A stretch of 64,000 nucleotides of DNA from Pseudorasbora parva (Eukaryota; Chordata; Actinopteri; Cypriniformes; Gobionidae), in assembly GCF_024679245.1 (NCBI RefSeq), contig NC_090185.1, positions 27,282,926 to 27,346,925 of the forward strand, given 5' to 3'. The position numbers and the translations under genes were made by a program. Shown here piece after piece: positions 31,850 through 43,784 of the stretch (position 1 is its first letter; every line of letters begins with the position of its first letter). The notes under the pieces are model-generated. The model had not been told where the DNA came from and did no database searches. It worked only from the letters and a program-made list of their open reading frames with translations.

Positions 31850-33110
31850 AACAGCTAGTTTCCTTGTGCATGAAAATACCAGTAGATCAATCCTTATTTT
31901 GTTCCAAAACTGTAAGACTTTCTTTCTTCTGCTGAACACAAAAGAATATATTTTAAAGAATGTGGGTAGCCAAACAGTAGATGGTCTCTGTTGACCGTTC
32001 ATGCTATGGATGTCGATGGGGCCCAGAAATATCTGGTTAATAATTAAAAAATAATAATAAAAATTCATTACATTTATATAGTGCTTTTCTAGGCACTCAA
32101 AGCGCTTTTACATATTAATGGTGAGAATCTCCTCAACCACCACCAATGTGCAGCTCCACCTGGATGATGCGACGGCAGCCATATTGCGCCAGAACGCTCA
32201 CCACACACTAGCTGACTGGTGGAGAGGAGACAACATTCTAACATTCACATAAATACTAACATTCTTTAAATTATCTTCTTTTGTGTCCAACAGAAGAAAT
32301 AAACAGGTTTGAACAACATGAAGATGAGTAAGTGATGACAACATGTCAATTTTTGGGTGAACTATCCCTTTAAATTGTTATCTCTGTTGACCTTTGAGTT
32401 TGTGTGCTGCTAAAACATTCTTAGCCACATTTAGCTTTATATATATTTAATGTAGGCCAGAGAAAAACATCATCCCATAAATTTCTGTCTTCAAAGATTC
32501 ATGCTGTTAGTTATTGAATGCAGCATAAATGCATCCTTAAATGTGTTTGATTTCTCATAATCCTGTGGCCATAAACATAAGGGAAATTATTATATAAATG
32601 TGTTTCCTTAAACATAAGATTCCCAAAATTATTTCAGGAAAAATTATCTAATAATATTTGCCTTTAATTTATGCAAATATGAAATATTAAAAACTATTTT
32701 TGTAAATTCAATTTGTATTAAAAATGGAAAATCACAACACTCAAGGTTTAATTGATTTAAACTGATTATCGCTTACACTACAAAAGCTGACACTGACTGG
32801 GGTGGTACCTTTTCAAAAGGTACACTTTTGTTCATTTTAGGTACTAATATGTACACTTTATGTACTAATATGTACCTTTAAGGTACCAATATGCATCCTT
32901 TAGGTACAAACGTGTACCTTTTGAAAAGGTACCACCCCATGACAGCTTTTTTACCTTTTTTTTCTGAGAGTGCATGTAACATAATGGCTAATACGGACTT
33001 CCTGAGTTGAGCTTGACACAAAACATTTTCTTAAGCGTAAGCATCTTTTCCGTTCTTTTCTTTTTTGATATGTGTGTTAGAAAGAAAAGGGAAGGAAATA
33101 AGATCATAGC
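31850..33110. repeat. Inverted segmental duplication, arm B (LINE-empty site)
   Basis: Read on the minus strand this matches arm A: about 33110-32370 equals 1475-2110, and 31990-31850 equals the sequence on both sides of the LINE (about 2440-2492 joined to 9147-9215). It lacks the LINE, the tRNA-type SINE and the (TA)n tract. It has its own insertion at 32063-32232, starting ATTCATTACATTTATATAGT, a repeat common in fish genomes. A short inverted pair, GGTGGTACCTTTTCAAAAGG near 32800 and its complement near 32918, is a separate MITE-like foldback. Confidence 0.8.
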
Positions 33111-33189
33111 AATTGTTTTAAACGTAGAATTTGTTATTAGCCATGACACGCAACTAGCCACAGGAAATTAATGTTAATTAATTAAAATC

Positions 33190-34709
33190 AATTTGTGGGT
33201 CAGGTCAACTGATGCTGGCATTGTTGTTTTATCTGAAACCTGGCTGACTAAATCTATCCTTGATAGAGATATTGGCATGGCATCGATGGTTATAATGTGT
33301 ATCATTCAGATCACCCAAAAATGGTGAAGGTGTTGCTATTTATAGCAAATGCAAATTCAAGTCCAGTTTATTGCTATCAAAATCACTGTGTAAACAATTT
33401 GAGTTTTGGCCTTAAATCTTGAAGTCTCATAAGACCACCAAATCAGGTTGGTCACAATCACCATTTTAGAGAGAAATAGTAAAGGTGAATGCATATATGA
33501 ACAAGTTCTCTGTTTAGGATTAGAACGAACCCTAGCTGTCTTTGGTGACATGAATGATTACGTTGTGTTATCTGTCCATTATCATATAAAGCCCACCCTG
33601 ACAATTTTGATTGGTTCCGTACAGTTTCTGTTCGGGCATAATTAATCCTCAATGGAACAAGTCCAGACTGAATTGCCCGAACTGAAATGTTGTGGGCGGG
33701 GCTAAATTCGGCTGGCATCCAGGCTAGTGACTCGGAGTAATTGTTCTAGAAACCATCAGGAAACAGCGGCAAGAAGAACATACGTGGAAATATTTACTTT
33801 AGTAAACTTGACCAAAACCACACTATGAAGTTGCCAGTATGGAGCTTGTACTAATGCTGTATTTTAATACCGCATAGCATATTTTGCAAGCAACTTCATC
33901 ATCCTTTCTGTCGAAATGGTCCCACACAGTAGACCTACTTACTTACTTCTTTTCCATTGCTTAATTTTGCGAAATATGTCTGTGTAGGCATGTGTGGTTG
34001 CAAGTGTTGACGCGCCCCTTGAGTTAACAAATACAGCACATTTTCTTTAATAACCATGCAGTAAACAATGTAAAAATGAAAAAAAATACCCTTTAAACGA
34101 TATTTTAAACAATATGAGCATCCCTAATATAAATAATTTATTATAATGATAAAAAATAATAATTTCACAACAAGAATTAAGGGTAGGGACAATCCCTGGC
34201 TTACTTCTGAGATTTCTAATTTGCTCCACGAGAGAAATGTAGCCTGGACAAAAGGAAGGAGATCGGATACTGATGCTGATTGTTTTGTTTTCAAAAACAC
34301 GGTTTGAGAAAAGCTAAAGCTTAGTTTTATTTATCTGAAACCACAGAGAATAAATGACACCTTTATTACTGCCTACAAAACTTCCAATTTTAGCTCCTTC
34401 TCCTTCTCGCTGATGTTCATAAAGCCATGAAACAATTGAAATCCTCGAAAACCTGCAGGCCCCGATCACTTAGAACCTTTCTTTTTAAAATTAGCTGCAG
34501 ATATCCTAGCTGAACCTATCTTTTTAATCAGTCACTGGTCATAAACAAAATTCCCAAGGTATGGAAGTCTGTGTATTTTTTACCACTTCTAAAAAGAAGT
34601 GACCCTACTATGCCAGATAATTACAGACACATTTCCAAACTTTTAGCTTTGGCCAAAGTGTTAGAATCTTTAATTGGTGACAAGTGAAAGAGTATTTAAG
34701 AGATCATTT
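33190..34709 (+). pseudogene. Degenerate non-LTR retrotransposon (endonuclease and RT pieces)
   Basis: Near 33195-33440 the plus strand reads an AP-endonuclease piece: DAGIVVLSETWLT and then VAIYSK in shifted frames. Around 34180-34709 it reads polymerase pieces: NPWLTSEI, IPKVWKSVYFLPLLKRSDPT, NYRHISKLLALAKVLES and KEYLRDHF. The order fits a CR1/Rex-like LINE. Frameshifts, stops and unrelated sequence in the middle show it is dead. It ends where the LTR-like block begins. Confidence 0.65.
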
Positions 34710-35033
34710 TGTGGCAAGCAGCGAGGCGAGGGACCGTGAGAGCGGGCCGGTGGCGAGTGATGATGAGCGCCAGCTGCGCGACACACCGGTCTCGTCTCAC
34801 CATGGTGGAGTGACGGAAGTATAAAAGGAGGAGCAAAGACAGTAGAAGACGAGAGAGGACCAGGCCAGGATTTTACATTGAGTTTTGTTTATGTTTTGTT
34901 ATGTGTGTGCGGGCAGTCGTCCGTGAGGGGCTGCCCGCGGTTAACTTTCGTTTTGTTTGTTTAATTGATTAAAGTTGTTGAATGTTCGCTGGTTCCCGCC
35001 TCCTTCCTTCCCATTTCTATGAACGTTATTACA
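34710..35033 (+). repeat. Solo-LTR-like block with TATA box
   Basis: The block runs TGTGGCAAGCAGCGAGGCGA through GAACGTTATTACA, so it has TG..CA ends. It contains TATAAAAG at 34820-34827 and ATTAAAG at about 34969. Flanking 5-mers CATTT and CATAT match at four of five positions. No internal retroelement sequence accompanies it. A solo LTR is the simplest reading, but the ends were placed by eye. Confidence 0.45.
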
Positions 35034-35078
35034 CATATTTAAATTAAACGCGAGAATAAGACACAATAATGCTCAAAC

Positions 35079-35393
35079 CTGTAATGTGCAGCAGGATCAG
35101 GATCAGAGGTAAGAGTCTGGAGTTCATGTTCTTCACTTTCTGTAAATTTAGATTCAGGGAAAGACAAACAATTCAGGGAAATTCAGGTCAGAATCATGAA
35201 CACAGTAACACAATTCAGAAAGTGATGCTTAAAAATACATTTTTTAATGTAGTTTAAATTAAAGATTATACTTACCTAAAATGACATGTTGCTGTTGTTC
35301 TCTGGTTTTAGTTGTAGTTGTACTGTCTCTTTTAAAAGCTGTGCAGACTCTATGATCTTATTTCCTTCCCTTTTCTAACACACTCATACCATA
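35079..35393 (-). pseudogene. Leader exon and 5' flank of a third receptor copy, degraded
   Basis: The coding part 35127-35079 keeps the ATG and encodes MNSRLLPLILILLHIT with the same GTTTGA-type donor. The 5' part of this exon and its acceptor are replaced by a deletion (about 35150-35190). The noncoding first exon (donor near 35270) survives. Homology to the other copies stops at about 35393. On the same strand about 9 kb downstream are the orphan stem/transmembrane exons, the possible other end of the same broken gene. Confidence 0.65.
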
Positions 35394-36004
35394 GCACCGC
35401 CTCAGGCTGTGCATGCTGAATGGCTTATCTTACTGTTGACCATGCGATAGCCTGCGTCTGAAAGTGTTGCGCTCGAGGCTTGTCGCCTTTACTTAAGGCA
35501 GTTTGTCTAATCTCTGCCTCTCCGTTAATGTGGCTGCCAAGGCACCGCACAAGATGGATGCTTGGAATGATGTTAGCAAGTCGGAGCACATGGAAAGTGA
35601 GCAGACAGATTATGTTTCCTGTCTCTCTCTCCCGCTCTCTCTTGCGTCCGCACTTTCGAAAACGACGACAACCCTGTTCTATTCATCCATGACAAAATGC
35701 GGCCTAGCCCAGAAGTTTGTGATTTGATTTCTATTGGCTGTGGCCTCTTTGATGATTATGTTTTATCTACAGTGGCTTCTGATTATGAGGCTCGTGGGGG
35801 AAATGTGTACTATTGTGACTATTCACATGACAGGAAAAAGGAAGTGGACTTGAATAAAGCAAGTAGCATGGCAAACGAAAAGGGGGTGGCCATTCAAGGC
35901 GACCAAGGGGATAATCACCAGAAAGGAGGATTGAGGAGTTTACTCTGTTAACTTTCCTTTCCATCACTTTTTGGGATTATCACTTCCGTGGACTGTGTAT
36001 ATCA
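35394..36004. other. Unidentified sequence
   Basis: Contains small open frames with no recognisable domain. No element ends seen. Confidence 0.35.
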
Positions 36005-36157
36005 GGGGTGGGACAAAGTCATTGTTATGCAAGTCACAAGTAAGTCTCAAGTCTTTGCCCTCGAGTCCCGAGTCAAGTCGAGTCAAAGATGAGGCAAGTC
36101 TCAACTCGAGTCCAAAGTCCTACCATTTTAGTTTTGTTTCACTTCAAGTCATCTGAC

Positions 36158-36995
36158 ATTTACATTTACATTTATGCATTTAGCAGACGCTTTTATCCAA
36201 AGCGACTTACAACTCAGGAGTACAGGAAGCGATCCGTCAAGAAGGGGCAAAGAACCACAAAAAGTGCCCCAAATACCAAGATTTGTATACTGCTCAGAGT
36301 AGCAAAAAAACGAAAAGGGAAGAAGAAAAGAGAAATAGAGGAGGAAGAGGTTTTTTTTATTTTTATGTAAGATTAAGTGCTCATGGAAGAGATGAATTTT
36401 TACCTGTCTTTTGAATAAAGCAAGTGATTCTGTCGTGCGTATGGAGGACGGAAGATCGTTCCACCAACCAGGAACAATGAAAGAAAAAGTCCTGGAGAGG
36501 GATTTCATGCCTCTCTGTGATGGTACCACAAGCCTTCGCAAATTAGCTGAGCGAAGGCTTCTGGTGGGGGTGTAGACTCGTAGGAGTGACTCGAAGTAAG
36601 TATGTGGGTGCTGAGCTTGTGGAAGATCCATAAGCAAGAGTCAGAGCTTTGAATTTGATCCGGGCAGCGAGTGGCAGCCAATGCAGAGAGATGAACAGAG
36701 GTTTGACATGAGCCATTTTGGGCTCATTGGATACAAGACGTGCCACAGCGTTCTGGATCATTTGCAGTGGTTTGATTGCACAAGATGGAAGTCCGGCCAG
36801 AAGTGCATTGCAATAGTCAAGTCTAGAAATTACCAGGGCTTGGACAAGAAGCTGTGTTGCATGCTCCATAAGGAACGGTCTGATTTTCCTGATGTTGTGC
36901 AATGCAAACCTGCATGACCAAGCTGTCTTTGAGATGTGGTCTTTGAAGGACAGCTGGTCATCAAAGATCTTACCACAGAAATAAAAAGTATACAA
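36158..36995 (-). pseudogene. 5'-truncated L2-type LINE (RT C-terminus and 3' tail)
   Basis: The minus strand encodes the C-terminal end of an L2-clade reverse transcriptase in two frames. One contains FDDQLSFKDHISKTAW, SRLDYCNALLAGLP and FISLHWLPLAARIKFK; the other VPSQRGMKSLSRTFSF, VPGWWNDLP and FKRQVKIHLF. The 3' end has the usual L2 tail ending in TGTAAATGTAAATGT at about 36158-36175. It is a frameshifted, truncated copy. Confidence 0.85.
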
Positions 36996-37910
36996 ATCAT
37001 GTATGTCTGTAAGATTTGTATTTATTTAAACCTCTTTTTATACAATGACATATTATGCAAATATAGTAAAAAAAAAAAAAATTGTAAATTTTCACAGAAA
37101 ATGCTTGTACTTCAACAGCATATTGCACTGGAACAATGCACAGCAGCTTCAGTCCTGTATTGCGTTGACCTCATATTGCAAAACAGTTCAACTTTCAAAT
37201 AGACATGGGTCCTTTTAGCCTAAACTTAGGCCATTATGGGAATATTGTTTTGCTTATTTTTGGTTTAATTTGGTTTACTTTAATTATTTAATTTATTCAA
37301 TTATTTTGTTTTGCTATACTTTTCATGCCAGCTTGCCATGCCCCCCCCCCCCCCCCCATGCTTTCTTATGACTTTTGAAGCAGTGAAAATATTCTTAAAA
37401 TTGCATACACTGAAACTGAAATATTATCGTATACCGTAGTGTATAATAGACAATGAATATTAACACAACAACATTGATATCAGTAAAAAGTAGTTTCAAA
37501 TTGTAACAATAACGAGACTCGGGGAATCATTTATTTAAATGGGACTCATATTCATGAGTCTATAATGTGACTCGCTGGTTGTACATTAGTTATTAACTTT
37601 ATAACAGGACTTTTAATCCTGTTATTATCAAAGTCGATTTCAGTCATCCAGATTTTCCTCTCGTCTCGCGAGTGGAAAATGGGATTTCTTCATCGAGTAT
37701 CAATCTTACAAACTCAAAGAAATATTAATCTGTTTGATCAGGACAAATAATATTTCATAAGTTTGTACAATTTGTATTACTGAAATAGTAAGACAAAATC
37801 AAGCTTAATTTGTAGCTAAGATCTTACGTCATCAGTGACTTCAAATCCATGAGCAAGACATTCACTTCAATGTAATTATTGGATTTTAATAGACACTAGA
37901 GTATACAAAA
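36996..37910. other. AT-rich interior of the AGTC element
   Basis: No coding sequence. A C run of about 20 bases occurs near 37340-37358. The DIRS element begins immediately after. Confidence 0.4.
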
Positions 37911-38158
37911 CGGCTCGGGTTATGTATATAACCCTTGTTCCCTGAGAGGGAACGAGCACTGCGTCGGAACGACGAAATGGGGATGCTCCCTAAGCATCAG
38001 CGACTCTGAAGTCTGAATAGAAACTAGACCAATCCGATTGGCGTGCGTGATGACGTCATTGTGACGGCGTACCCGGAAGTATAAAAGGGGAGCCGGCGCA
38101 TAATGGCGGCAGTTTTTTGCTCTGAAGCATGCGCTCCAGGCATGCCGAGGTGTGGCGG

Positions 38159-38266
38159 CGCGACGCAGTGCTCGTTCCCTCTCAGGGAACAAGGGTTATA
38201 TACATAACCCGAGCCGTTCCCTTTATCGAGGGAACTTCACACTGCGTCGGAACGACGAAATGGGGA
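38159..38266. repeat. DIRS internal complementary region
   Basis: The first half (to 38217, ending AACCCGAGCCGT) is the exact complement of the left outer end 37911-37966. The second half (CGTTCCCTTTATCGAGGGAA onward) is the complement of the right outer end 43027-43080. It thus bridges both termini. Confidence 0.92.
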
Positions 38267-38332
38267 TGAGTACCCACTAGGCCACACCGAGGGTAGCGCC
38301 TGCCCTAGTGTGAAGCCGGAGACCGGGCACAA

Positions 38333-39400
38333 CTAGGACTGGAGCACCCTAGCGCCAGGCGTCGCAGGGAGATCTAGGCTGTAAAATCTGATAAAAGTGT
38401 GCGGGGTGGCCCACCCAGCCGCCTCACAGATATCCTGCAAGGGGACCCCAGAAAGGAGGGCCACTGAAGAGGCCATGCCTCTGGTGGAATGAGCCCTCAC
38501 GGCCAAGGGTGAAGGCAAACTGCGCACCCGATAGGCCATGGTTATTGCCTGGACAATCCAATTACTGATTGTCTGAGTAGAAGCAGGCAACCCTTTCTTA
38601 GGTGAACCGAAGCACACTAACAGCTGCTGAGATCTCCTCCATTGTGCAGACTTCTCCAAATAAACTCTAAGTGCCCAAACCGGGCAGAGTAGGTGAAGTC
38701 TCCCTTCTTCCGCCGTCACATGAGGCGGATGATGAAATGCCTGTAGAACCAGTGACCTGACCACCCTTGATGGGACCTTAGGTACGTAACCCGGCCTAGG
38801 ATGTAAAATAGCCTTTACTCCACCCGGGGCAAACTCCAGGCAAGTTGGCGTTACCGCCAAGGCCTGGAGAGCTCCCACTCTCCTAAGAGAGGTAATAGCG
38901 AGGAGAAAAGCTACTTTAAAGGTCAGGTGTTTGGTTCCGCCAGCTCCAATGGCTCGAAGGGGGCCTCAGCCAAACCTCCGAGAACCACTGCCAAGTCCCA
39001 AGTAGGAACTCTGGACTGAGCCACAGGCCTCATCCTCCGAGCCCCACGGAGGAACTGTACAACCAGCTGGTGCCTACCCAAAGGTCCATCACCCAGAGGT
39101 GTGTGAAAAGCCGCAATGGCAGCCACGTACACTTTGAGTGTGGACGGGGTCAGACACGCAGAGAAACGATCTTGGAGGAACTCCAGCACTGAAGCCACCG
39201 GGCAGTTAACTGGGTCCACCTCACGTTCCCGGCACCAAGTGGAAAAGACATTCCACTTGAGGCTGTACAGTCTCCTGGTAGATGGAGCCCTGGAGCTGAG
39301 TAAGGTCTCTACCACCCCTGCCGACAGGCCAGCCTCTAGGTACCTGGCCCCATCAGGGGCCAGACCCAAAGGTTCCAAATCTCTGGTCGGGGGTAAAATA
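38333..39400 (-). pseudogene. DIRS tyrosine recombinase
   Basis: The upstream frame (to about 38923) has an N-terminal SAM-like domain: STRRLYSLKWNVFSTWCRE and LTPSTLKVYVAAIAAF. The downstream frame (38878-38333) holds the catalytic domain. The first arginine is in SLRRVGAL near 38885. HSTR gives H130 and R133, GWATPH supplies W/H, and RFYSLD has the nucleophilic tyrosine at 166. All catalytic residues are present, but a frameshift near 38925 separates the arginine-bearing segment from the N-terminal domain. It would recombine the circular cDNA into the target without a target duplication. Confidence 0.85.
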
Positions 39401-40141
39401 TCGTGCCCGCCGCCTGAGACAGGAGATCCCTCCTCAGAGGAATCTGCCATGGTTGACCTGCCAGCAGAGCTATGATATCTGAGAACCAAACTCGGGTCGG
39501 CCAACGGGGCGCCACTAGAAGTAGGCTGACCCCTTGTTGACGAACCCTCTCCAGGACTCCCGGGAGCAGAGCGATCGGGGGAAATGCGTACAGACGCAGC
39601 CTCGGCCACGTCTGCACCATGGCATCCAACCCCAGCGGGGCTGGATGCGTGAGGGAAAACCACGGTGGACAGTGGGACGTCTCTCGAGACGCAAACAGGT
39701 CCACTTCCACTGGGCCGAACCTCTCGCACATGGCCTCCACCACCTCGGGGTGGAGCCGCCACTCCCCGGGCCTCAGCCCCTGCCTTAACAGGATGTCTGC
39801 TCCCTGATTTTGGACCCCCGGGACATACATTGCCCTAATGGACAACAGTTTCCCTTGGGACCACAGGAGAATTAGATGCGCCAATCTGCACAGAGGGCGC
39901 GATCTCAACCCTCCCTGGTGATTGAGGTACGCTACGACAGCCGTATTGTCTGTCCGTACCAGGACATGTTGGCCGCGGAGGTCCGGGGAAAAGCTCCTAG
40001 AGCTTTGTAGACCGCCATCATCTCCAGGCAGTTTATGTTCCAGGAGGAATCACGGCCCTCCCACGGGCCCCTCGCAAGCGGCCATCCATGACCGCGCCTC
40101 AACCAGTGAGGGAGGCATCTGTTGAAACGGATTCCCGGCAA
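39336..40141 (-). pseudogene. DIRS RNase H and adjoining methyltransferase-like region
   Basis: Frame 40141-39932 carries INCLEMMAVYKALGAF, the RNase H signature with the catalytic glutamate. Frame 39908-39336 continues with LSIRAMYVPGVQNQGADILL, then VDLFASRETSHCPPWFS and AFPPIALLPGVLERVRQQG, ending LWVWPL. The latter part corresponds to the region DIRS elements carry between RNase H and recombinase, often described as methyltransferase-like; I do not see an unmistakable catalytic motif. A frameshift separates the two frames. Confidence 0.75.
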
Positions 40142-40640
40142 CAGGACGCTCCAAACACTGGCCCCTGGGCAGAAACCAAGTTTTCCTCCATATGACTGGG
40201 GAACGATGGCATCTGCGCGTTACCCTGATCATACGGAACGAATTCCCTCTGGGGGAATTCCCCTTGGTTTTCAGCCACCACTGGAGGGGTCTCATGTGTA
40301 GCAGGCCGAACGGTATCACGTTGGACGCTGCTGCCATGTGCCCCAGCACTCTCTGAAAGTGCTTCACAGTGGTGTGCTTAACAGTGAGGCCGAAGGGAAG
40401 AACCCGATATTGGTACGCCTCGCCCCCGAAAGCGAACCTCAGGCCTCCTGTGGGCAGGAAGGATGGAGATATGAAATATGCGTCTTTAGATACATCGTGA
40501 CGAACCAGTCCTCGAACTGAATCTGACTCACGATGGGATAGTGAGCATCTTGAACCTGAATCTCCTCAGAGAATGGTTCAAGTACCTCCGACGCACCCTT
40601 CCATCCTTTTTGGGAACCATGAAGTAGCGACCGTAAAGCC
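40142..40640 (-). pseudogene. DIRS reverse transcriptase with catalytic core deleted
   Basis: Pieces of RT are read in shifting frames on the minus strand: VPKKDGRVRRRYLN, then FEDWFVTMYLK (motif A region), then FGGEAYQYRVLPFGL (motif B region). The next recognisable sequence is VKHFQRVLGHMAAASN with LLHMRPLQWW, the thumb. The segment between motif B and thumb, which contains the YIDD catalytic site in other DIRS elements, is missing at about 40380. RT activity must be lost. Confidence 0.82.
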
Positions 40641-40718
40641 GGACTCCCTGTCTGGAGGAGGGATACACTATATAGCCTCCTTTACCATCAGGGAGCACAC
40701 TTCCTGTTCCCTAACCTG

Positions 40719-41480
40719 CCACTGGGCTGGGCACACCACTATTCAGGCCACACCGATGAACCCCGGTGGTGGAACGCTGAACTGCAGTCTCTACCCTTTG
40801 CCCAAGGTACACAGGGCCCCAGCAGATATATTCGGGAGCATAACCATGCGCCGAGATATTCTACTAGGGGAACCAGCCTCTCAAGGCTGGTCCCTGGTAC
40901 CCACCGAACCTCCTGCCCGACCCCCTGAAGTGGCCACCCGGCAGGGCTTAGTCGGGGAGGATTTTCGGTGTGCGAACGCGTTCGCTGCCCAGCTGAAGTC
41001 TCCCTAGAGGCGGCTAGAGTAGCATGCGTTCGCAGGAAGTCAATGTGGCCCGAGCGTCATAGACGGCGGATCGCAGCATCGACTTCCAGAAAACTCCACA
41101 GAGGAGGCGACCTCGATCGCTCCTCTGGAGAGGGGGCAGGCCACTGGGCTGGGCACACCACCATTCAGACCACACCGATGACTTCGGTATTGGAATACTG
41201 AACTGCAGTCTGCACCCTTTGCCCATGGTACACAGGGCCCAAACAGATATATTAGGAGCATAATGACTATGCACTGATATATCCTACTAGGGGAACCAGC
41301 CTCTCAAGGCTGGTCTCTGGTACCCACCGAGCCTCGCTGCCCAGCTGCAGTCTTTCTAGAGGCGGCTAGAGCAGCATGCGTTCGCTGGAAGCCAATGTGG
41401 CCCGAGCGTCGTAGACGGCGGATCGCAGCATCGACTTCTAGAAGACTCCACAGAGGAGGCGACCTCGATCGCTCCCCGGG
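40719..41480. repeat. Imperfect tandem duplication inside the DIRS element
   Basis: CCACTGGGCTGGGCACACCA occurs at 40719 and 41141, and GGCGACCTCGATCGCTCC at about 41106 and 41457. Two diverged copies of a roughly 350-420 bp unit therefore lie head to tail. No domain is recognised in it. Confidence 0.8.
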
Positions 41481-41510
41481 AGCAATAAATATACAAGCGA
41501 ACACAATTTG

Positions 41511-41805
41511 GATGATAGGTTGAAATACCTAACCCTTTTTCAAAGTCAGATAAATCCCATTTAATTGCACAGAATTAAATGCCACCAAAACACCCAAATA
41601 GTTAACACAACTGGGATGATAGGCTGATAATCTAACTCCTCAAAGTTAGATAAATCCCATTTAATTCCTCAGAAATAAATGTCACCATAATCACCCATCA
41701 CGTGAACATGCTGAATGATAGGCTGAATAGACATATCTAACTCCTCAAAGTCAGATAATGTTTAATTGAAATTCTTTCTCAGAATTAAATGCAGCCCTAA
41801 TCACC
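41511..41805. repeat. Three-copy ~100-bp tandem repeat in the DIRS element
   Basis: Units begin GATGATAGGTTG (41511), GATGATAGGCTG (41615) and AATGATAGGCTG (41714). Each contains AAAGT(C/T)AGATAA and a TTTAATT...AAATG(C/T) block. Confidence 0.82.
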
Positions 41806-42033
41806 AGACCATACTGTTTAAATATGTATTCAACTACTCGTCATCTACACGCTGCCTCAGCAACGCGAGATTCGAATCGTTCCCAACATATTTGGCTTTC
41901 ATCCCTCGAGATGAAAGACCACAGGCGCGTGGCTGAAACACTCGAAAACGCACGTTTCTGTACGCTACGAGACATTTCTCAATGACCACAGCCAGCACCC
42001 TCAGGAGCTGACTGCAAGCCTCGCTAAACAGTA

Positions 42034-42800
42034 TCACATGTACACATATAGCGTGTGTTCACTTCTGTTGCAGACCCTTAATGCACGCGCTGCCTCGGCA
42101 ACGCGAGATCGAGCCTGCATTATGAGGTGGCGAGCTCTCGTTTGCTTCACTCCGTCGACGCTGAGCACATCTAATTCCTTGGAATCAGATCGCTCAAGCA
42201 TCTGGTTCTCCCTCCCGGGGAAGAGCCGCATCGCGGGCTTCCGCACGGGAACGGAGAACACCGGGTTACTACAGGCAGCCCCCTCGGGGACTGCCTGAGC
42301 ACCTTATTTTATGAGTGAAGCAGTGTGTATGGTGTTTTAACGTCACCCGCCTCGATGCTGAGCACATCTAATTCCTCAGAATCAGACAGCTCAAGCATCG
42401 GACCCTCCAACCCGGGGGAAGATGCCGCCAAGCGGGCTTCCACACGGGGAGGAAGATCGTCGGAACTGTCAGAGGAGGATTGGGAAAGTGCCACGGCAGT
42501 CCCGAAACCCTCTGACAAGTCCCGCTGTGAGCCCCATGATCTGCGACGCCGAGCCGCCTCAGCGACCGCGGGTCCAGAACCACGGGGCTCACGAGGCTGG
42601 CCGGTCTCATCGAACACGGCCAGCCGAGAGCGGAGCAGTCTGAGTGTCAGCCGCTCACAGTATTCACAGGCGGCTCCCTCGAGAGCCGCCCGAGCGTGCT
42701 GAACACCCAGACACTGCACACAAAGCATGTGTGTATCCGAGCCCGAGATGTAACGAGGGCAAGGATGCACACACTGCTTGAATTCTCTCTCCATTCTCAC
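42034..42800 (-). pseudogene. DIRS Gag N-terminal part with internal duplication
   Basis: Frame 42800-42309 starts near the promoter and reads CPRYISGSDTHMLCVQCLGV with CEYCERLTLRLLRSRL, a cysteine-rich N-terminus typical of fish DIRS Gag, then a serine/acid-rich stretch. The segment encoding SEELDVLS at about 42348-42450 is repeated, diverged, at about 42150-42250. Downstream Gag sequences are missing. This is a different Gag region from that kept by the derivative at 28.5-30.2 kb. Confidence 0.78.
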
Positions 42801-42889
42801 TTTATTAAACTAGTCAAACACACTCTCAATCGCAACTGGACAAAACAACAGTAAATAGACAGACAATGTAACACAGAGCGCCTGCTGAA

Positions 42890-43080
42890 GAGCAAAGACT
42901 GCCGCCATTATGCGCCGGCTCCCCTTTTATACTTCCGGGTACGCCGTCACAATGACGTCATCACGCACGCCAATCGGATTGGTCTAGTTTCTATTCAGAC
43001 TTCAGAGTCGTTGATGCTTAGGGAGCATCCCCATTTCGTCGTTCCGACGCAGTGTGAAGTTCCCTCGATAAAGGGAACTA
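42890..43080 (-). promoter_or_regulatory. DIRS 5' inverted terminal repeat with CRE and TATA box
   Basis: Reading on the minus strand into the element, TGACGTCA (42960-42953, a perfect CRE) is followed by TATAAAAG (42931-42924). This lies about 125 bp before the Gag ATG at 42800. The same sites are mirrored in the other terminus (38051-38058 and 38080-38087) on the plus strand. Confidence 0.75.

Positions 43081-43784
<704 letters not shown>

Larger units (their letters stand above)
37911..43080 (-). mobile_element. DIRS-type tyrosine-recombinase retrotransposon, RT core deleted
   Basis: Inverted termini of about 160-170 bp (about 37967-38133 and 42890-43050) enclose, on the minus strand, Gag, part of RT, RNase H and a tyrosine recombinase. 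Next to the 3' terminus an internal complementary region (38159-38266) is the reverse complement of the outermost ~55 bp of both ends. This is the diagnostic DIRS layout, used to rebuild a circular intermediate. Unlike LTR elements there is no integrase. The interior has several tandem duplications and lacks the catalytic centre of RT, so the copy cannot be autonomous. Confidence 0.9.
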
